64,000 nt of DNA from Agapetus fuscipes (Eukaryota; Arthropoda; Insecta; Trichoptera; Glossosomatidae). This document shows positions 23,593 to 33,949 of this stretch, one piece after another. Location of the stretch: the NCBI GenBank assembly GCA_951799405.1, contig OX637353.1, positions 14,570,001 through 14,634,000 of the forward strand, written 5' to 3'. The position numbers were made by a program, and so were the translations under genes. Every line of letters begins with the position of its first letter. Positions within the stretch are counted from its first letter, which is position 1. Below the pieces are notes generated by a model. That model made no database searches. It saw only the letters and a list, made by a program, of their open reading frames with translations, and had not been told where the DNA came from.

Positions 23593-23806
23593 ACTGAATA
23601 AGCGGCATATGAAGCTAACATGGGTTTCTCAGATAAATGCACCTTTTTCCTATTTCCTACGAGAGAAAACACTACAAAAGTGTGATAGTCCTGTAGTTTA
23701 GAAGTTTGTCATGAGCACTTCCTTATAATTAGTTCACTTACTATGAGAAGTTACTCACAATAAAATGTTTTATCCACGTCAGTGAATCAGCACTTATTCT
23801 GTTTTA
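23593..23806. mobile_element. MITE, ACTGAATAAG family, copy 1
   Basis: Ends are ACTGAATAAG and CTTATTCTGT (inverted). The whole ~215 bp aligns with 43621-43846, including CACCTTTTTCCTATTTCC and CAATAAAATGTTTTATCCAC. Two dispersed copies with inverted ends indicate a mobile family. Confidence 0.7.
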
Positions 23807-24101
23807 ACTTTTAAATTTCGTTTTCGCCGGTACGTTTATAAAAATAAATAATAAATAAAACATTTGAATAAATAGTTGAGAGTTTTCTTTGTAAAGCAAA
23901 CAATCGGGGAATGTTTTTTTTTTTTTGGCATGTTTGTGGTTGGTAGAGATGCGTATGAAAATATTTATAAAATCAACAATCACTTAAGAGGGTCAACTTT
24001 TTGAGATTTTTGGCTTAACATCCTCCGAGGGGCCAACCTCTCAACAATAAAAAAAACAAAAAACACAAAATCAACTTCAAATAAAATGTGAACACAGTAC
24101 A

Positions 24102-24285
24102 CTGAGTACGAGTTTTTTCACTTTACTCTAAGTATTGAGTATTCGAGAAAAATGTATGCGAACTAGTAAAGCACCTCTGGCAAAATAAGTTTCTAAACCT
24201 TTTTTGCCAGGGGTGCTTTACAAGTTCACATACATTTTTCTCGAATACACAATACTTTGAGTAAAGTGAGAAAACTCGTACTCAG
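24102..24285. mobile_element. MITE with ~75-bp terminal inverted repeats
   Basis: CTGAGTACGAGTTTTTTCAC at the left pairs with the inverted right end. Pairing runs through ATTCGAGAAAAATGTATG to GTAAAGCACC. The terminal GTACGAGTT core resembles that of the MITE at 38959-39186. Confidence 0.75.
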
Positions 24286-24289
24286 GGTC

Positions 24290-24760
24290 CAGACATAAAT
24301 CAAATGCTAAACGTATATATTAATGTGTAGGTATGTATATATATATACTTTCTTTCTTGAACAATATACCAAGTACCAACAATAGTAACAAATTTACTCT
24401 TATTACAAATGGTGACTCAGTTCTACACGGCAACAGATTAATCATTCCTTACAAAGTTTCATAATTATTCTGTATTTGTTTTGTACATCATAAAATTTAG
24501 TTTGCTCTAATATGATTATACACCTTAGATATGGTTCGATTCCCGACAAAAAAAGTATAATTTATATTTCAGAATATGCTCTTCGCTGGGTTGAAAAATT
24601 CATATGCCTTGTTTTTATTTGCCGGCAATAAAATTGATACACTTTGCGCCCTTTGTGTTATAATCTTCAATCATAAGTGACAACTCCTCTTGACTGTACG
24701 ACTTATTGAAACATTAAGTTTCTCCACATAATGGTTCATTAAATCTGTTTTTAATACCTA
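24290..24760. other. Mostly unrecognised; small SINE-2 scrap
   Basis: AATATGCTCTTCGCTGGGTT near 24572 is a short SINE-2 body fragment. The rest is AT-rich with no feature. Confidence 0.4.
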
Positions 24761-24765
24761 GTTGT

Positions 24766-25005
24766 TAGCACCTTGCTGCGCTATCCCTGAAGGGTTTGTG
24801 GCGAGTGGAACCTATAAATTTTTACAGGTAACAGGGCTGGTACTCATTTATTGTGAAGGCTAAGTAAACCTTGATGGTATTTTTATTTTGGGGTTTGAAA
24901 TAAAATAAATAAAATCCCTTCCGACACACTCGGTGGGATTCGAACCCGAGCTCACGGCATGAAATGCAAGCACTCTACCAACTGAGCTGTCGACCGGTAT
25001 CGATT
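24766..25005 (-). repeat. SINE-1 copy
   Basis: Antisense copy with GGTGGGATTCGAACCCGAG (B-box side) and CAACTGAGCTGTCGACCGG. A further SINE-1 scrap with GGGGGCCGGCCTACGCC follows at about 25060-25090, just downstream of the zinc-finger gene's stop. Confidence 0.7.
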
Positions 25006-25154
25006 GAGCTGACTGAATTTTTTTTTTTTTTAGAAGTGAACATTATCTAATTCTTTAGTAAGGGGGCCGGCCTACGCCAAACCACTTCACTTGTGAGTCG
25101 GTTAGTTTACTTTAATCTGTCTGCCGCATAGAGCTAAAGTCTCCTTTGTCGCCC

Positions 25155-25409
25155 TCACTGGTGGCTCTTGCTCAGCAGGTGGGAGTTGAACTCGTAGACG
25201 TTGTTGCACTGCTCGCCGCAGATGTTGCACTTCCAGGGGTTGGAGTCGCAGTGGCAGCCCTTGTGCAGGAAGTAGAGTGTGGTGTCGGGGAAGGAGATGG
25301 CGCAGAAGGTGCACACCAGCGAGGCGGGGTTCAGCAGGCCTGCGCCCCCCATGGGCTCGGCGTGCGTCGACGTAATCCCGCCCTCCGAGGGAGAGGCGCG
25401 CGGAGACAA
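25155..25409 (-). CDS. Zinc-finger gene, last exon (Ikaros/hunchback-type finger pair)
   Basis: Acceptor TGTTCCAG|TTGTCT opens the frame in phase 0; it closes with AGCCACCAGTGA at 25155. The 84-residue tail carries two closely spaced fingers: CTFCAISFPDTTLYFLHKGC with its histidine ligands, then CNICGEQCNNVYEF followed by HLLSKSH. Spacing and sequence resemble the C-terminal dimerisation fingers of Ikaros and hunchback proteins, which mediate self-association and are not thought to bind DNA. It is the terminal exon of the gene continuing at 26229. Confidence 0.88.
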   Translation of the reverse strand: MSPRASPSEGGITSTHAEPMGGAGLLNPASLVCTFCAISFPDTTLYFLHKGCHCDSNPWKCNICGEQCNNVYEFNSHLLSKSHQ

Positions 25410-25704
25410 CTGGAACAGTTACAAACAATGTGTTGAGATTTCAGAATTGAGATGGAGCCGATGTGAATGATTGAAATCAGCTAGTCAAAGCAAAGACGAT
25501 GGGCAGGCGAGGGTGGAGGAGAATCCTGGATGAATAAAATGAATTTGGCTTATGATGATGATGATGATGATGAACATGGATGTTGTAGAAAAAATGTGAC
25601 TTCGCCAAGCCAGATCGTTACGGACCAGGTTAACCAAGATCTTATTGCAAGGGACTTGTTTTTAATAATTTATTTTTCAAGCTCAAGGTTGGTATGAGGC
25701 TGAC

Positions 25705-25795
25705 TACCATTGCTGTTACTGTTACTGTATTATAGCCGTTCCACTAGGGGTGGCTGGTACCTCCGCAGATGCGTCTCCACTTTTTTCTATCCTTA
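25705..25795 (-). pseudogene. LINE-T 3' end scrap
   Basis: GCCGTTCCACTAGGGGTGGC and TTTTTTCTATCCTTACATA match the LINE-T 3' end. It lies in the last intron of the zinc-finger gene. Confidence 0.55.
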
Positions 25796-25999
25796 CATAT
25801 CGCTTGACGAAAAAGTGACCATGTCTCTTCACAGTTGCAGCGCCTTCATTGGCTGCGGATCCCAGAGAGGATTGAGTAAAAAATATTTGTTTCTGTTTTT
25901 AACGCCCTCAGAGGAGTTGCCCCATCGTACTTGTGTGAATTGTGCAGAGTCGACCAGATAGGTGGAAAACAACGGAAAGTGACGCAGTAAACAGGCTTC

Positions 26000-26165
26000 A
26001 ACTGCCACTTTGACAGAACAGAACCGGTTTCGGAGACAGGGCTTTTAGTTTGGCTGGTCCATCCTGCTGGAATAGTCTACCTCTGGAGTTGATAACAGAG
26101 ACCAGTGTTGGCAGTTTCATGAAGTTGCCTAAGACACATTTGTTTAACAGAAGCGTCAACACATA
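26000..26165 (+). pseudogene. Non-LTR retrotransposon C-terminal remnant
   Basis: One plus-strand frame reads GDRAFSLAGPSCWNSLPLEL and later KLPKTHLFN. This is the standard C-terminal tail of CR1/Jockey-type LINE reverse transcriptases. A related tail lies at 50233-50560 on the other strand. Confidence 0.65.
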
Positions 26166-26228
26166 AAAGCGCCCTTGGGGTCGCTATTACAAATTGGCCA
26201 ATCATTATTATTATTTTTGGGAACTCAC

Positions 26229-26477
26229 GGCGTTTCGGCCACGCCCCCTGGCCGATATCCTCCGTCGCAGGTCCTCCCTGAGCAGGCTCTTGAGGGGCGA
26301 CACCTTGATGAGCGAGGACAGGCTGCTGGAGGTCACGCCGCCTCCCCCCCACTTCATGTCGGCCCCCCCGCCTGCTCCCCCGCTGCTGCCGCCTTCCCCG
26401 CCGCTGGTGTTGTTCCCGCCTGCGTCTCCGTTGCCTCCGCTGTTTATTGTTGAGGGATCGTCGTGCGACGACGGTTC
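26229..26477 (-). CDS. Zinc-finger gene, exon 5 in view (Gly/Ser-rich linker)
   Basis: Acceptor TTGCATCCAG|GAACCG and donor GCC|GTGAGT enclose 249 bp (83 codons), phase 0 at both ends. The peptide starts EPSSHDDPSTINSGG, passes through a low-complexity Gly/Asn/Ser stretch, and ends with a basic, conserved-looking segment SPLKSLLREDLRRRISARGR. It links the finger array to the C-terminal finger pair. Much higher GC than the flanks marks it as coding. Confidence 0.85.
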
Positions 26478-26589
26478 CTGGATGCAAATAAAAACAAAGA
26501 ATAAATCAAAATGATAATAGAAGCATCCAGACTACAGCAAAGAGAAACAATTTCTGGAGACCTGTATATTTCAAATAATGAGCCTGTAC

Positions 26590-27090
26590 TGAACTGTATC
26601 CTGCCGCCGTTCCACTAGGGGTGGCCGGTACCTCCGCAGATGCGGCTACACTTTTTTCTGTCCTTACAAACCACTTTTATTTCCTCAATATTCATCACCT
26701 TCTTCATACATACTCTTCTCTTATTCTCACTCTGCAGGTTCTATTCTTTGCAATCTCGCCTATTTGGTCTAATCATTCTTTCCTCGGCCTTCCCCTTCCA
26801 CGCTTTCCTCTGATATTTCCTTTGTACACTTTCTTCATTAGTCGTTCATCATCCATTCTTTCGAGATGTCCGGACCATCTCATTGTACTTTTTTGTACTT
26901 TCATTGTCATATTCTCTTTTATACCACACTCGTTCATCACCCAATCATTACGTACTCTATCACTCATTTTAATTTGGGCAAAAATGGGTACTAACAAATC
27001 ATTTTTGTGTTCTTTCGGGTTTGACCGTGTTCTATTTGCAGCTTCTATACCTGCCGACGTTTCGCTTTCACGAGCAGAAAGCATCCTCAA
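26590..27090 (-). pseudogene. LINE-T 3' terminal coding remnant
   Basis: The minus strand encodes MRWSGHLERMDDERLMKKVY followed by the RGKRGRGRPRK block. This is the characteristic C-terminus of a large group of insect LINE reverse transcriptases. It is followed by the family's 3' end (CCACTAGGGGTGGCCGGTAC on plus). Only the last ~150 codons remain, in an intron of the zinc-finger gene. Confidence 0.7.
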
Positions 27091-27100
27091 GGCGAGTTAT
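27050..27100 (-). ncRNA. Hammerhead-like motif of a Penelope-type fragment
   Basis: On the minus strand TTGAGGATG, a GCTTTC/GAAAGC stem with a 7-nt loop, and GAAACG follow one another. It has the same layout as the motifs at 17360, 17571, 35957, 36972 and 39951, with T in place of the first C of the box. Confidence 0.4.
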
Positions 27101-27649
27101 CAAAGCGCCGCGGTGGTCATCGCTGTCTTTGCAGACGAGCGCTGGTGTTAACGGGCTGGGAATACATATCGTCCCTTAGCTTACAACACCGCTCAAGTCG
27201 AAAATGGCGGTTTTTACATTTGAATGCCATTGGATGTAGCTGCGTAATACGCGTCGAACCATTGGTCACTTGATAGAGATTTCAGCCAATCAGAAGCCGT
27301 AATTTAAAAAATAGTGACAGCGCTCAAGTCGGTTGGCCTCGCAACACCGCACAAGTCGTTAGTCTGTCAAACTTTGCGCGCGTAAGTTCTTGACGCTCCG
27401 TGATTATTCTATTTTTATGTGAATTTTATCGCTGAAAGGTCCATGCAAGAAGTTCTAATGGAAGATTAAGAGGTAAGCTATAGAATAAAGTCATGTTTAT
27501 TGATTTACGCTTATTAATATAGAAACAAAATGATAGTAGAATATGTTCACTACTTACGCGGTGTTTACTAACATTTTTTTCTTAACTTAGGCGGTGTTTC
27601 AAAATGTATTTTATTTCTTTTAAGATACTCAATAATTAAAAATACACTA

Positions 27650-28250
27650 TGGATGAAGAAGAAATTGATTCCTGGAGTAATCTGAGTTCAGGTGATGAAT
27701 TGTTATGTGCCCAATTACATTTATAATTACAAGAATCAGGACTGATGTCAAAACATAAACGGCGTAAACTAAGTTGCAAAGAAGATAAAAAAAGAATTAA
27801 ACTAGGTTAGTATTGAAGGTTTGTTTTGAGGTCCGCATTTATTTCTTGTTTTTTACATTTTTAGTGCAATAATTCCTATTATTTGTTTTAGAATTGAAGC
27901 AAAAAGATAACACTAGTTCTTCTGATACCAAAGCATGCAATTCTCCTACTAAATACGAAATTATTGCAACACCAATAAATGATCAAAACTTCGGGGAGTC
28001 CATAAAAAGTATTTTAAGTAGCCAGGACAATGTAATCTCAATATAAGATCAAAACATGGACTTGGATATTGAAAACATTGACATTAACAATCTACAAGTT
28101 ATAGAAAAAGTTGGTAATGATTTCATTGATCTGCAACAGGAACCACCCGAATTTGCTACGGTGGCCATCGAGTATCTTGAGTCTTCTGTATTGGATGTAG
28201 CCAATATCATGGTAAAAATGAGAACGTTGTACAAGAACTAGGAAATGCTG
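27650..28250 (+). pseudogene. Degraded 5' part of the transposase gene
   Basis: A frame opens with MDEEEIDSWSNLSSGDELL at about 27650 and then meets an early TAA. A plausible intron (GTTAGT...TTTTAG, about 27807-27890) and further acidic coding-like segments to 28241 follow, interrupted by stops and a frame change. This looks like the decayed N-terminal region of the same transposase. Confidence 0.55.
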
Positions 28251-28390
28251 TCCTTAATATAAATTCTGTTAAATCTTTCCCTACTTCAAACCAAGATATT
28301 CTCGTATCTACGAATACTCAAGACCCAGTTTCTGATATAGTCACAAACAATACTCAATGTACAGATAAAAATAATACAACCCAAAACAAT

Positions 28391-29149
28391 ATGCAGCAAT
28401 CCAATGTCTCTGCTACTCCATCGTGTTCTTCAAAAGTGGTCATACTCAGTGATGTTCCCTATCACGGTGATTTGTCAAGTCATAAAAAACGACAGAACAA
28501 GGCGTCAAAAGACCCAAAGAAATATAAACGCAATATTAATAAAGAATTACGGATGAAAGGTGAAAATTATTTGGGATACAGAAGAGACAGAAAAGCAAAG
28601 ATTAATGAAACATTTAAAGTGAAACAAGACGTATTTAAGCCTGCAAGATCCATGAAACCACCGTGCACTTCTGCGTTTTGCAAGAAATCTAAACTCAGGT
28701 CATGTGACAACATAAATGAAGAACAGCGGAAACATTTGTGTGAAAATTTCTGGCAGAATATGAACTGGGAGCAGCGAAGATCATTTATAACTTCACACGT
28801 TAACAAAATACCAAAGAAAATTACTAAAAATCCAGAATCATCCAAAAGAACTGATAGTCGAACTTACGTTTTGACGATTGATAACGTACGTCACCAAGTC
28901 TGCAAAAAAATGTTCTTGGCCACTCTTGGAATTAAAGATTGGTTTATCAGATATTGGTTGACAAAAACCGATTGTGCTATGCCTCCCGATTCATCTACTT
29001 CAACCAGTAATCGCAGAAATCCAGAGAAAATTGAAGACCACAAATATATTGAAAAGTTTTTAGCAGATCTTCCAAAGATGCCGTCGCATTACTGTCGTGC
29101 TAAAACATCACGAGAATATTTAGAACCAGTTTTCACGAACATGACATAG
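28391..29149 (+). pseudogene. Transposase, middle part, ended by an in-frame TAG
   Basis: A 252-codon frame with a basic N-terminal half and a Cys-containing segment (PCTSAFCKKSKLRSC), then HVNKIPKKI and a PSHYCRAKTSREYLEP block typical of a transposase family widespread in insect and cnidarian genomes. It stops at 29147-29149, but the same frame stays open on the other side of that codon. The break therefore looks like a single point mutation in a once continuous gene. Confidence 0.75.
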
Positions 29150-29227
29150 CTTTATAAGACATATAAAGAGAATTGTGAATTAGAGGGTAGAGAATGCCCT
29201 GGCCGTAAATTATTTGACAAAATATTT

Positions 29228-30229
29228 TTGAAACTCAATCTGAGCCTATTCCACCCAAAGAAAGATCAATGCGATGTTTGTTGCAGTCATAAAACTGGAA
29301 ACATTATGGATGAAGAACACGCTGAACATGTTCTGAAGAAAGATCGAGCTAGGAAAGAGAAAGATACTGACAAAGGAATTGCACAGTCCGGAGCTTGTCA
29401 CGTGTTCACACAGGATGTTGAATCGGTAAAATTGGCCCCGTATCTTCAAGCTAGTGCAGTTTACTATAAAACTAAATTATGCGTCCATAATTTTACACTA
29501 TACAATATAGCAACTAAGGAAGTAATGTGTTATTGGTTCGATGAGTCAAATAGCACGCTTGAAGTCTCTGTGTTTGCTTCATGCTTAGTAGACCATTTAG
29601 AGAAGGTTTTGAGTCAGAAATTATTGCCTGTGATTTTATATTCCGATGGCTGTTGCGCTCAAAATCGCAATGCTACCTTAAGTAATGCTTTATTACGTTT
29701 AGCGATTGAAAAAAATATTGTGATTACTCAAAAGTATCTGGAAAAAGGCCATACTCACATGGAATGTGACTCGGTACACAGTGCAATAGAGTGCAAATTA
29801 AAAGGTAAAGAAATTTTCCTTCCACAACAAAACATGGCAATAAGTAAAATTGCTAGGAGTGATCCTATGCCTTACGAAGCTCGTTATTTGGGCTATAACT
29901 TTTTCACAGACTTTTCGAAAGAATTGATTTATACATCTATACGTCCTGGTAAAAAAACAGGTGACCCAGTCGTCACAGATATACGTATGCTAGAATACAG
30001 ACCAAATAGCACAATTTGGTACAAAGTTGATTTTCATAACGAGCTACAGCCGTTACCACATCGTCCCACGCCAATTAACAACATTAAACAAATAAATGGC
30101 CTGCAGAAATTGTACGCAGCTAGAATACCAATTACAAAGCGGAAGTATCAAGATTTGCAAGACCTAAAAAGTGTATTACCACCTAGTTGCCATTCTTTTT
30201 ATGATGACCTTCCGCACAGCAATCGCTAA
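29228..30229 (+). pseudogene. Transposase catalytic part
   Basis: In the same frame as 28391-29149. It contains a zinc-knuckle-like CDVCCSHK near the start, then VILYSDGCCAQNRN (probable second catalytic Asp) and GHTHMECDSVHSAIE (probable third acidic residue). The C-terminal ~100 residues resemble the end of the same family. The ORF ends ~590 bp before the right inverted repeat. Not a host gene: it sits wholly within the transposon ends inside an intron on the opposite strand. Confidence 0.78.
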
Positions 30230-30816
30230 AGACTGAAACTTAGATTAGACTAGAGATTTCGAGTTATTCTTTATCATTTTTATAATTTTATTAATACTAT
30301 TTATATCTTGTTTCTTTGGAGTTTATTAAAGACTAAAACTAATAATTCAAAATATTTACCTATAATAATAAAAAAATATAATTGCATTTTCGCACTAACT
30401 AGAAGTTCCTATGTTACCAAACAACTTTAAGTAATTTATATCAACAATGTGATTCTTAAGATTTAAGTTATAGATACCTAATGCTATAAAGATTTGTTAA
30501 TTTTCTTGAAATATTTCCTAATAAAAGCTTTTCTTTGGAAATCATCTTTTATTTAATATCTTAATCCCTAACATTTCCGCAAACAACACCGCCTAAATCT
30601 AATAAAATATTAGTCAACACAGCTCAAGTCATAAAAAACAAGTTAAAATAAAGTAAATTGTCAAAATAAGTATAAATAATTATTTCTTAACCGCTAACTA
30701 GAGTATGTATTAAGTTATGACAGGAATAATCCCCAGATTTTTTAAAATAGACAGTTTTTTACGTCCCCTGTAAAGTTGGTAAAAATGACTTAGGCGGTGT
30801 TGTAAGCTAAGGGACG

Positions 30817-31020
30817 ATATGCTCTTAGCTGGATGGAAAAATTCACATATCTTTACTAAATACCTGTCACCAAAAGTACAGCCGGCCTTACAGCAACTGG
30901 ATCTTGCTTGAGAAATGGCGCTTTCTATAGTGACGACCAAGCTGGCAGAGGGCTGTTGAGGTGTGATTCACACAAAAACAGCGCTCACCAAATGAATCAT
31001 CTTAATATTATTATTATTAT
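30817..31020 (+). repeat. SINE-2 copy, host of the DNA transposon
   Basis: ATATGCTCTTAGCTGGATGG through CAGCGCTCACCAAATGAATC and (ATT)n. The transposon at 27170-30816 inserted at its ATAT. Confidence 0.7.
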
Positions 31021-31138
31021 ACGTAGCTGGAGTAAAGAGTAAAGGCAATGGACAGGCGAAGGGGTACGAGAATCTTGGATTCAGCCAAGACCCATCCAGG
31101 GTTATGGAGCTTCTAGCATATTTGCCGTTGCAGTGATT

Positions 31139-31696
31139 GGAGTGTGGACGCTGTATCTGCTTGATGGGTATGAGGCTGATGCTCGGGGTGATGCAGGTGT
31201 TGGTGAGGCTGGGCATGGTGCAGTGGGAGCTGCTCGCCACGTTGCAGTTGCTGTCTCCGGACTGGCATGTGTCATTATGTCATGGAGCGTGGACGCTGTA
31301 CCTGCTTGATGGGTATGAGGCTGATGCTCGGGGTGATGCAGGTGTTGGTGAGGCTGGGCATGGTGCAGTGGGAGCTGCTCGCCACGTTGCAGTTGCTGTC
31401 TCCGGACTGGCATGTGTCATTATGTCATGGAGCGTGGACGCTGTACCTGCTTGATGGGTATGAGGCTGATGCTCGGGGTGATGCAGGTGTTGGTGATGCT
31501 GGGCATGGTGCAGTGGGAGCTGCTCGCCACGTTGCAGTTGCTGTCTCCGGACTGGCATGTGTCATTATGTCATGGAGCGTGGACGCTGTACCTGCTTGAT
31601 GGGTATGAGGCTGATGCTCGGGGTGATGCAGGTGTTGGTGATGCTGGGCATGGTGCAGTGGGAGCTGCTCGCCACGTTGCAGTTGCTGTCTCCGGA
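31139..31696 (-). repeat. 145-bp tandem array duplicating the end of an exon plus splice sites
   Basis: Three full units and one partial, period 145 bp. Each unit is a 105-bp (35-codon) exon piece followed on the minus strand by a 40-bp spacer starting GTACAG and ending TGCCAG. Exon pieces lie at 31592-31696, 31447-31551, 31302-31406 and 31157-31261. The first two are identical to each other; the last two differ from them at one codon (Ile to Leu). The most distal copy has lost its GT donor (AT instead). Antisense ORFs crossing the array are by-products. Confidence 0.9.
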
Positions 31697-31752
31697 CTGC
31701 GGCGAGCTGGGGCCCTCGCCGGACCCGTTCAGCCGGCTCTCTGATTTCACCC
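31592..31752 (-). CDS. Zinc-finger gene, exon 4 in view (end is tandemly repeated)
   Basis: Acceptor TGTTTCCAG|GGGTGA and donor AAGCAG|GTACAG give 161 bp that complete the codon left by the previous exon and end in phase 0. The peptide starts VKSESRLNGSGEGPSSPQ and ends SISLIPIKQ; it has no known domain. The VKSE tetrapeptide resembles a sumoylation site (psi-K-x-E), which is inference. The last 35 codons are the unit of the tandem array. Reading past the donor adds VQRPRSMT and then a stop, so intron retention would remove the C-terminal finger pair. Confidence 0.82.
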
Positions 31753-31849
31753 CTGGAAACATTATGACAGAAGTTGTAAAGCATGTGTACGATAAATGAT
31801 ATGCTTGCCTGAAAAGATCAGAATATAGGACATAAGGTCTATCTAACTA

Positions 31850-31915
31850 AAGGTTCATCCAGCCTTACAGCAACTGGGTCTTGCTTGAGAATTGTAGCAA
31901 TGACCAAGCTCATAA
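31850..31915 (+). repeat. SINE-2 scrap
   Basis: CATCCAGCCTTACAGCAACT body fragment running straight into the next SINE-1. Confidence 0.55.
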
Positions 31916-31917
31916 AA

Positions 31918-32245
31918 AAATTATAGCTCAGTTGGTAGAATACATACATTCTATGCCCAGAGCAAGGGTCCGATCCCCACCGAGGGTGTCAGAAATGATC
32001 TCCCGTTTCAGTGTTTCTTTCAAACCCTAAATAAATACCGGACAGGTGTACTCAGCATTCACAATAAATGAGAACCAGCCCCCTCGGGAGCTGGGATCCC
32101 CCACTTCAACTGTAGTGGTTGGCGTGAGGCCGGCCCCCTTACCTCTAAAAATAAATAGGTCCCGAATTGTCACATGCAACCCCTTCGGGGATAACGCAAG
32201 CAAGAAGTTACACCATATGTGTAGCTTAAATGTGTCACATAAATC
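31918..32245 (+). repeat. SINE-1 copy
   Basis: Sense copy with A-box TAGCTCAGTTGGTAGA and a B-box GGTCCGATCCC. The body has CACTTCAACTGTAGTGG and CCCCTTCGGGGATAACGC. Not a functional tRNA: it has no acceptor pairing. Confidence 0.72.
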
Positions 32246-32392
32246 TGTGACATTAGCCCACTGAGGAAAAGTTTTATTCAAGAATTACGCCGGGTCAATT
32301 TAGAGCTGTAACTGTAAATCTGTAACACTGTCGCTGATTCACTACGATTGGCCAGAACCTCTGTAAAGGATCCTCCATGCGCTCACACATAC

Positions 32393-32697
32393 CCTGGCTG
32401 CTGTTTGACTGCCCGGGCGAGTAGGTCTCATTGTTATCGGCCATGGATATCTCCACGTGTGGTGTCAGGTAGTGCATGGGAGGCGTAGCGTTGTCCGTGG
32501 ACCGCGCCCCCGTGCTGTCGCCGCTGTCCGAGTACGAAGCTGCCACGGAGACGGACAGTCCCGGCCCCAGCGAGCCCAGAGCGCCGAGGGAGTTTTCCAG
32601 GACCCCGTCCACGGAGAGCGCCCCCGAGGTGAGGCCGGCGGCTAGGAGGGATACTGGGTTTGTGCCGGGACCTGGGTTGTCTAGGTCTATGCCGTGG
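32393..32697 (-). CDS. Zinc-finger gene, exon 3 in view (Ser/Gly-rich linker)
   Basis: Acceptor TTTTCAG|CCACGG supplies the last base of a split Arg codon and the second His of a C2H2 finger (FFNR|HGIDLDNPG). Donor CAGG|GTATGT ends it in phase 1. The 305 bp encode a linker rich in Leu, Gly and Ser (SLLAAGLTSGALSVDG), then an acidic/polar part ending ETYSPGQSNSSQ. No enzyme motif is seen; it is a probable disordered regulatory linker of the transcription factor. Confidence 0.87.
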
Positions 32698-32699
32698 CT

Positions 32700-33228
32700 G
32701 AAAACACAAATACATTTTATTACTTGAAAAATGGTTTATTTAAATAAGACATTGAAACTAATGAATGAATTTAATTCTTGAAAACAGTTTTTTCATATTA
32801 TCTCAAAAACCGTTCACATAACCTAAAATATTATCCATAGACTATTTAGGAATTGTATCATTCTAAAATTATGATGTAAAAAAATGTTTCCAAAATATAA
32901 AACAACAAAATTAGAAGAAAATAATATGAAAAAAAGGTTTATTTTTTATTTTTTGGCATCATTTTTTATTATTTAAAAAAACTTGACTTGACAATTTAGA
33001 TAAAAAATCAATAAAAACGTGTGATTTTTTCATCAATGTCACTCCCTTATTAATGCCATAAGGTATAAGAAAATATTTTTAAAAACAACGGTCATTTTTT
33101 TGTAAATGGCTGTTTCATCTTACAAACCGTGTACTGCGTTGGACCGTAATGCGAATGATTTCTGTGCAGTAGCGAGTAGTTTAGCCACTAAATTACTCGC
33201 TACTCTACTAAATAAGTCGCCTTGTCCG
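32700..33228. other. Intron sequence, no feature recognised
   Basis: Very AT-rich with poly-A/T runs. Confidence 0.5.
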
Positions 33229-33231
33229 AAC

Positions 33232-33345
33232 TAGCTTTTACAGCAAGTGGGTCTTGCTTGAGAATTGGTACTTTTTAAAGGGACGACCGAGATCGCAAAG
33301 GGCGTTTGAAGTGTGATTCACAAAAAAACAGCGCTCACCAATTAT
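33232..33345 (+). repeat. SINE-2 3' fragment
   Basis: TTTTACAGCAAGTGGGTCTT through AACAGCGCTCACCAATTATA, headless copy in an intron. Confidence 0.65.
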
Positions 33346-33398
33346 ACTTATTATTACTTTTAAAATAAGAATTAAACACAGTGCAGTTGTCTACTTAC

Positions 33399-33949
33399 CG
33401 ATTGAAGAAGTGAACACGTAAACTCTTCATGGTTGGCGCTCTGTAACTGCAGAGAGGGCAAGTCTTCACCAGATCGTGCTGCCCCACGTGCTCATTCTGA
33501 AAGTGCGCCCGCATCGCAATCTGTCGCTGGAATCCTCGGTTGCAAATCGGACAATGGTACGGCAGCGATTTAGTGTGCGTCGTGAAGTGCTCCGCGAGGT
33601 GATCCTTCCGGAAGAACCGCTTCTGGCACACGCGGCACTCGTACGGCTTGACTCCGGTGTGTCGCATCTTGTGTCGCCGCATATTCGCGCCGTTTGAGAA
33701 TTTCATGTTGCAGACGTCGCACTCGAACAGTTTGCGGTGGGGCCGCGCGTCCGGCGGCGTTGCCTGGATCTGGAGGGACGCGCCCGCTGCCACATTGTTG
33801 TTGTCGGCGGAGACGGTGCACTGCGCCATGTGCGCGGAGAGTGAGCGCCCGCTCAGCGTGGTGAAGGTGTCGCACGTGCCGCAGCGTAGGACGGCGCTGC
33901 TCTTGTCTTCCTCCTCGCCTGAGTTGTACTGAGATATGGACGCAGGCAG
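33399..33949 (-). CDS. Zinc-finger gene, exon 2 in view (DNA-binding finger array)
   Basis: Acceptor ATTGTAG|CTGCCT (phase 0) and donor AATCG|GTAAGT (phase 2) enclose 551 bp. The product is a sequence-specific nuclear factor by family. A first, atypical C2HC-like finger reads CGTCDTFTTLSGRSLSAHMA then C. After a 30-residue linker come four consecutive C2H2 fingers beginning CDVCNMKF, CRVCQKRF, CPICNRGF and CPLCSYRA, the first two joined by a TGVKPYE linker. The last finger's second His lies in the next exon. With the finger pair at 25155 the layout resembles hunchback/Ikaros-like factors; a BTB-zinc-finger gene is possible, but no BTB domain is in view. Six exons with consistent phases give 552 residues here, and the 5' exons are missing. 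Confidence 0.92.

Larger units (their letters stand above)
27170..30816 (+). mobile_element. 3.6-kb DNA transposon, 4-bp ATAT duplication
   Basis: Perfect terminal inverted repeats begin CGTCCCTTAGCTTACAACAC at the left and are inverted at the right end. The flanks are ATAT on both sides (27166-27169, 30817-30820). The right flank continues as a SINE-2 copy. The subterminal motif ACACCGCNNAAGTC recurs several times near both ends in both orientations, a likely transposase-binding array. It carries a broken transposase. The 4-bp duplication would suit Sola-type elements, but I cannot settle the superfamily. Confidence 0.85.

Noticed and set aside
25102..26514. Overlapping GC-rich ORFs around the last two exons
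   Set aside because: Off-frame shadows of exons 25155-25409 and 26229-26477; they contain no domain.
31137..31799. Plus- and minus-strand ORFs of 80-119 codons across the 145-bp array
   Set aside because: They arise because the repeat lacks stops in several frames. Only the minus-strand frame consistent with the splice phases (31592-31752) belongs to the gene.
32434..32727. Arg-rich ORFs on both strands
   Set aside because: Shadow frames of the GC-rich zinc-finger exon 32393-32697.
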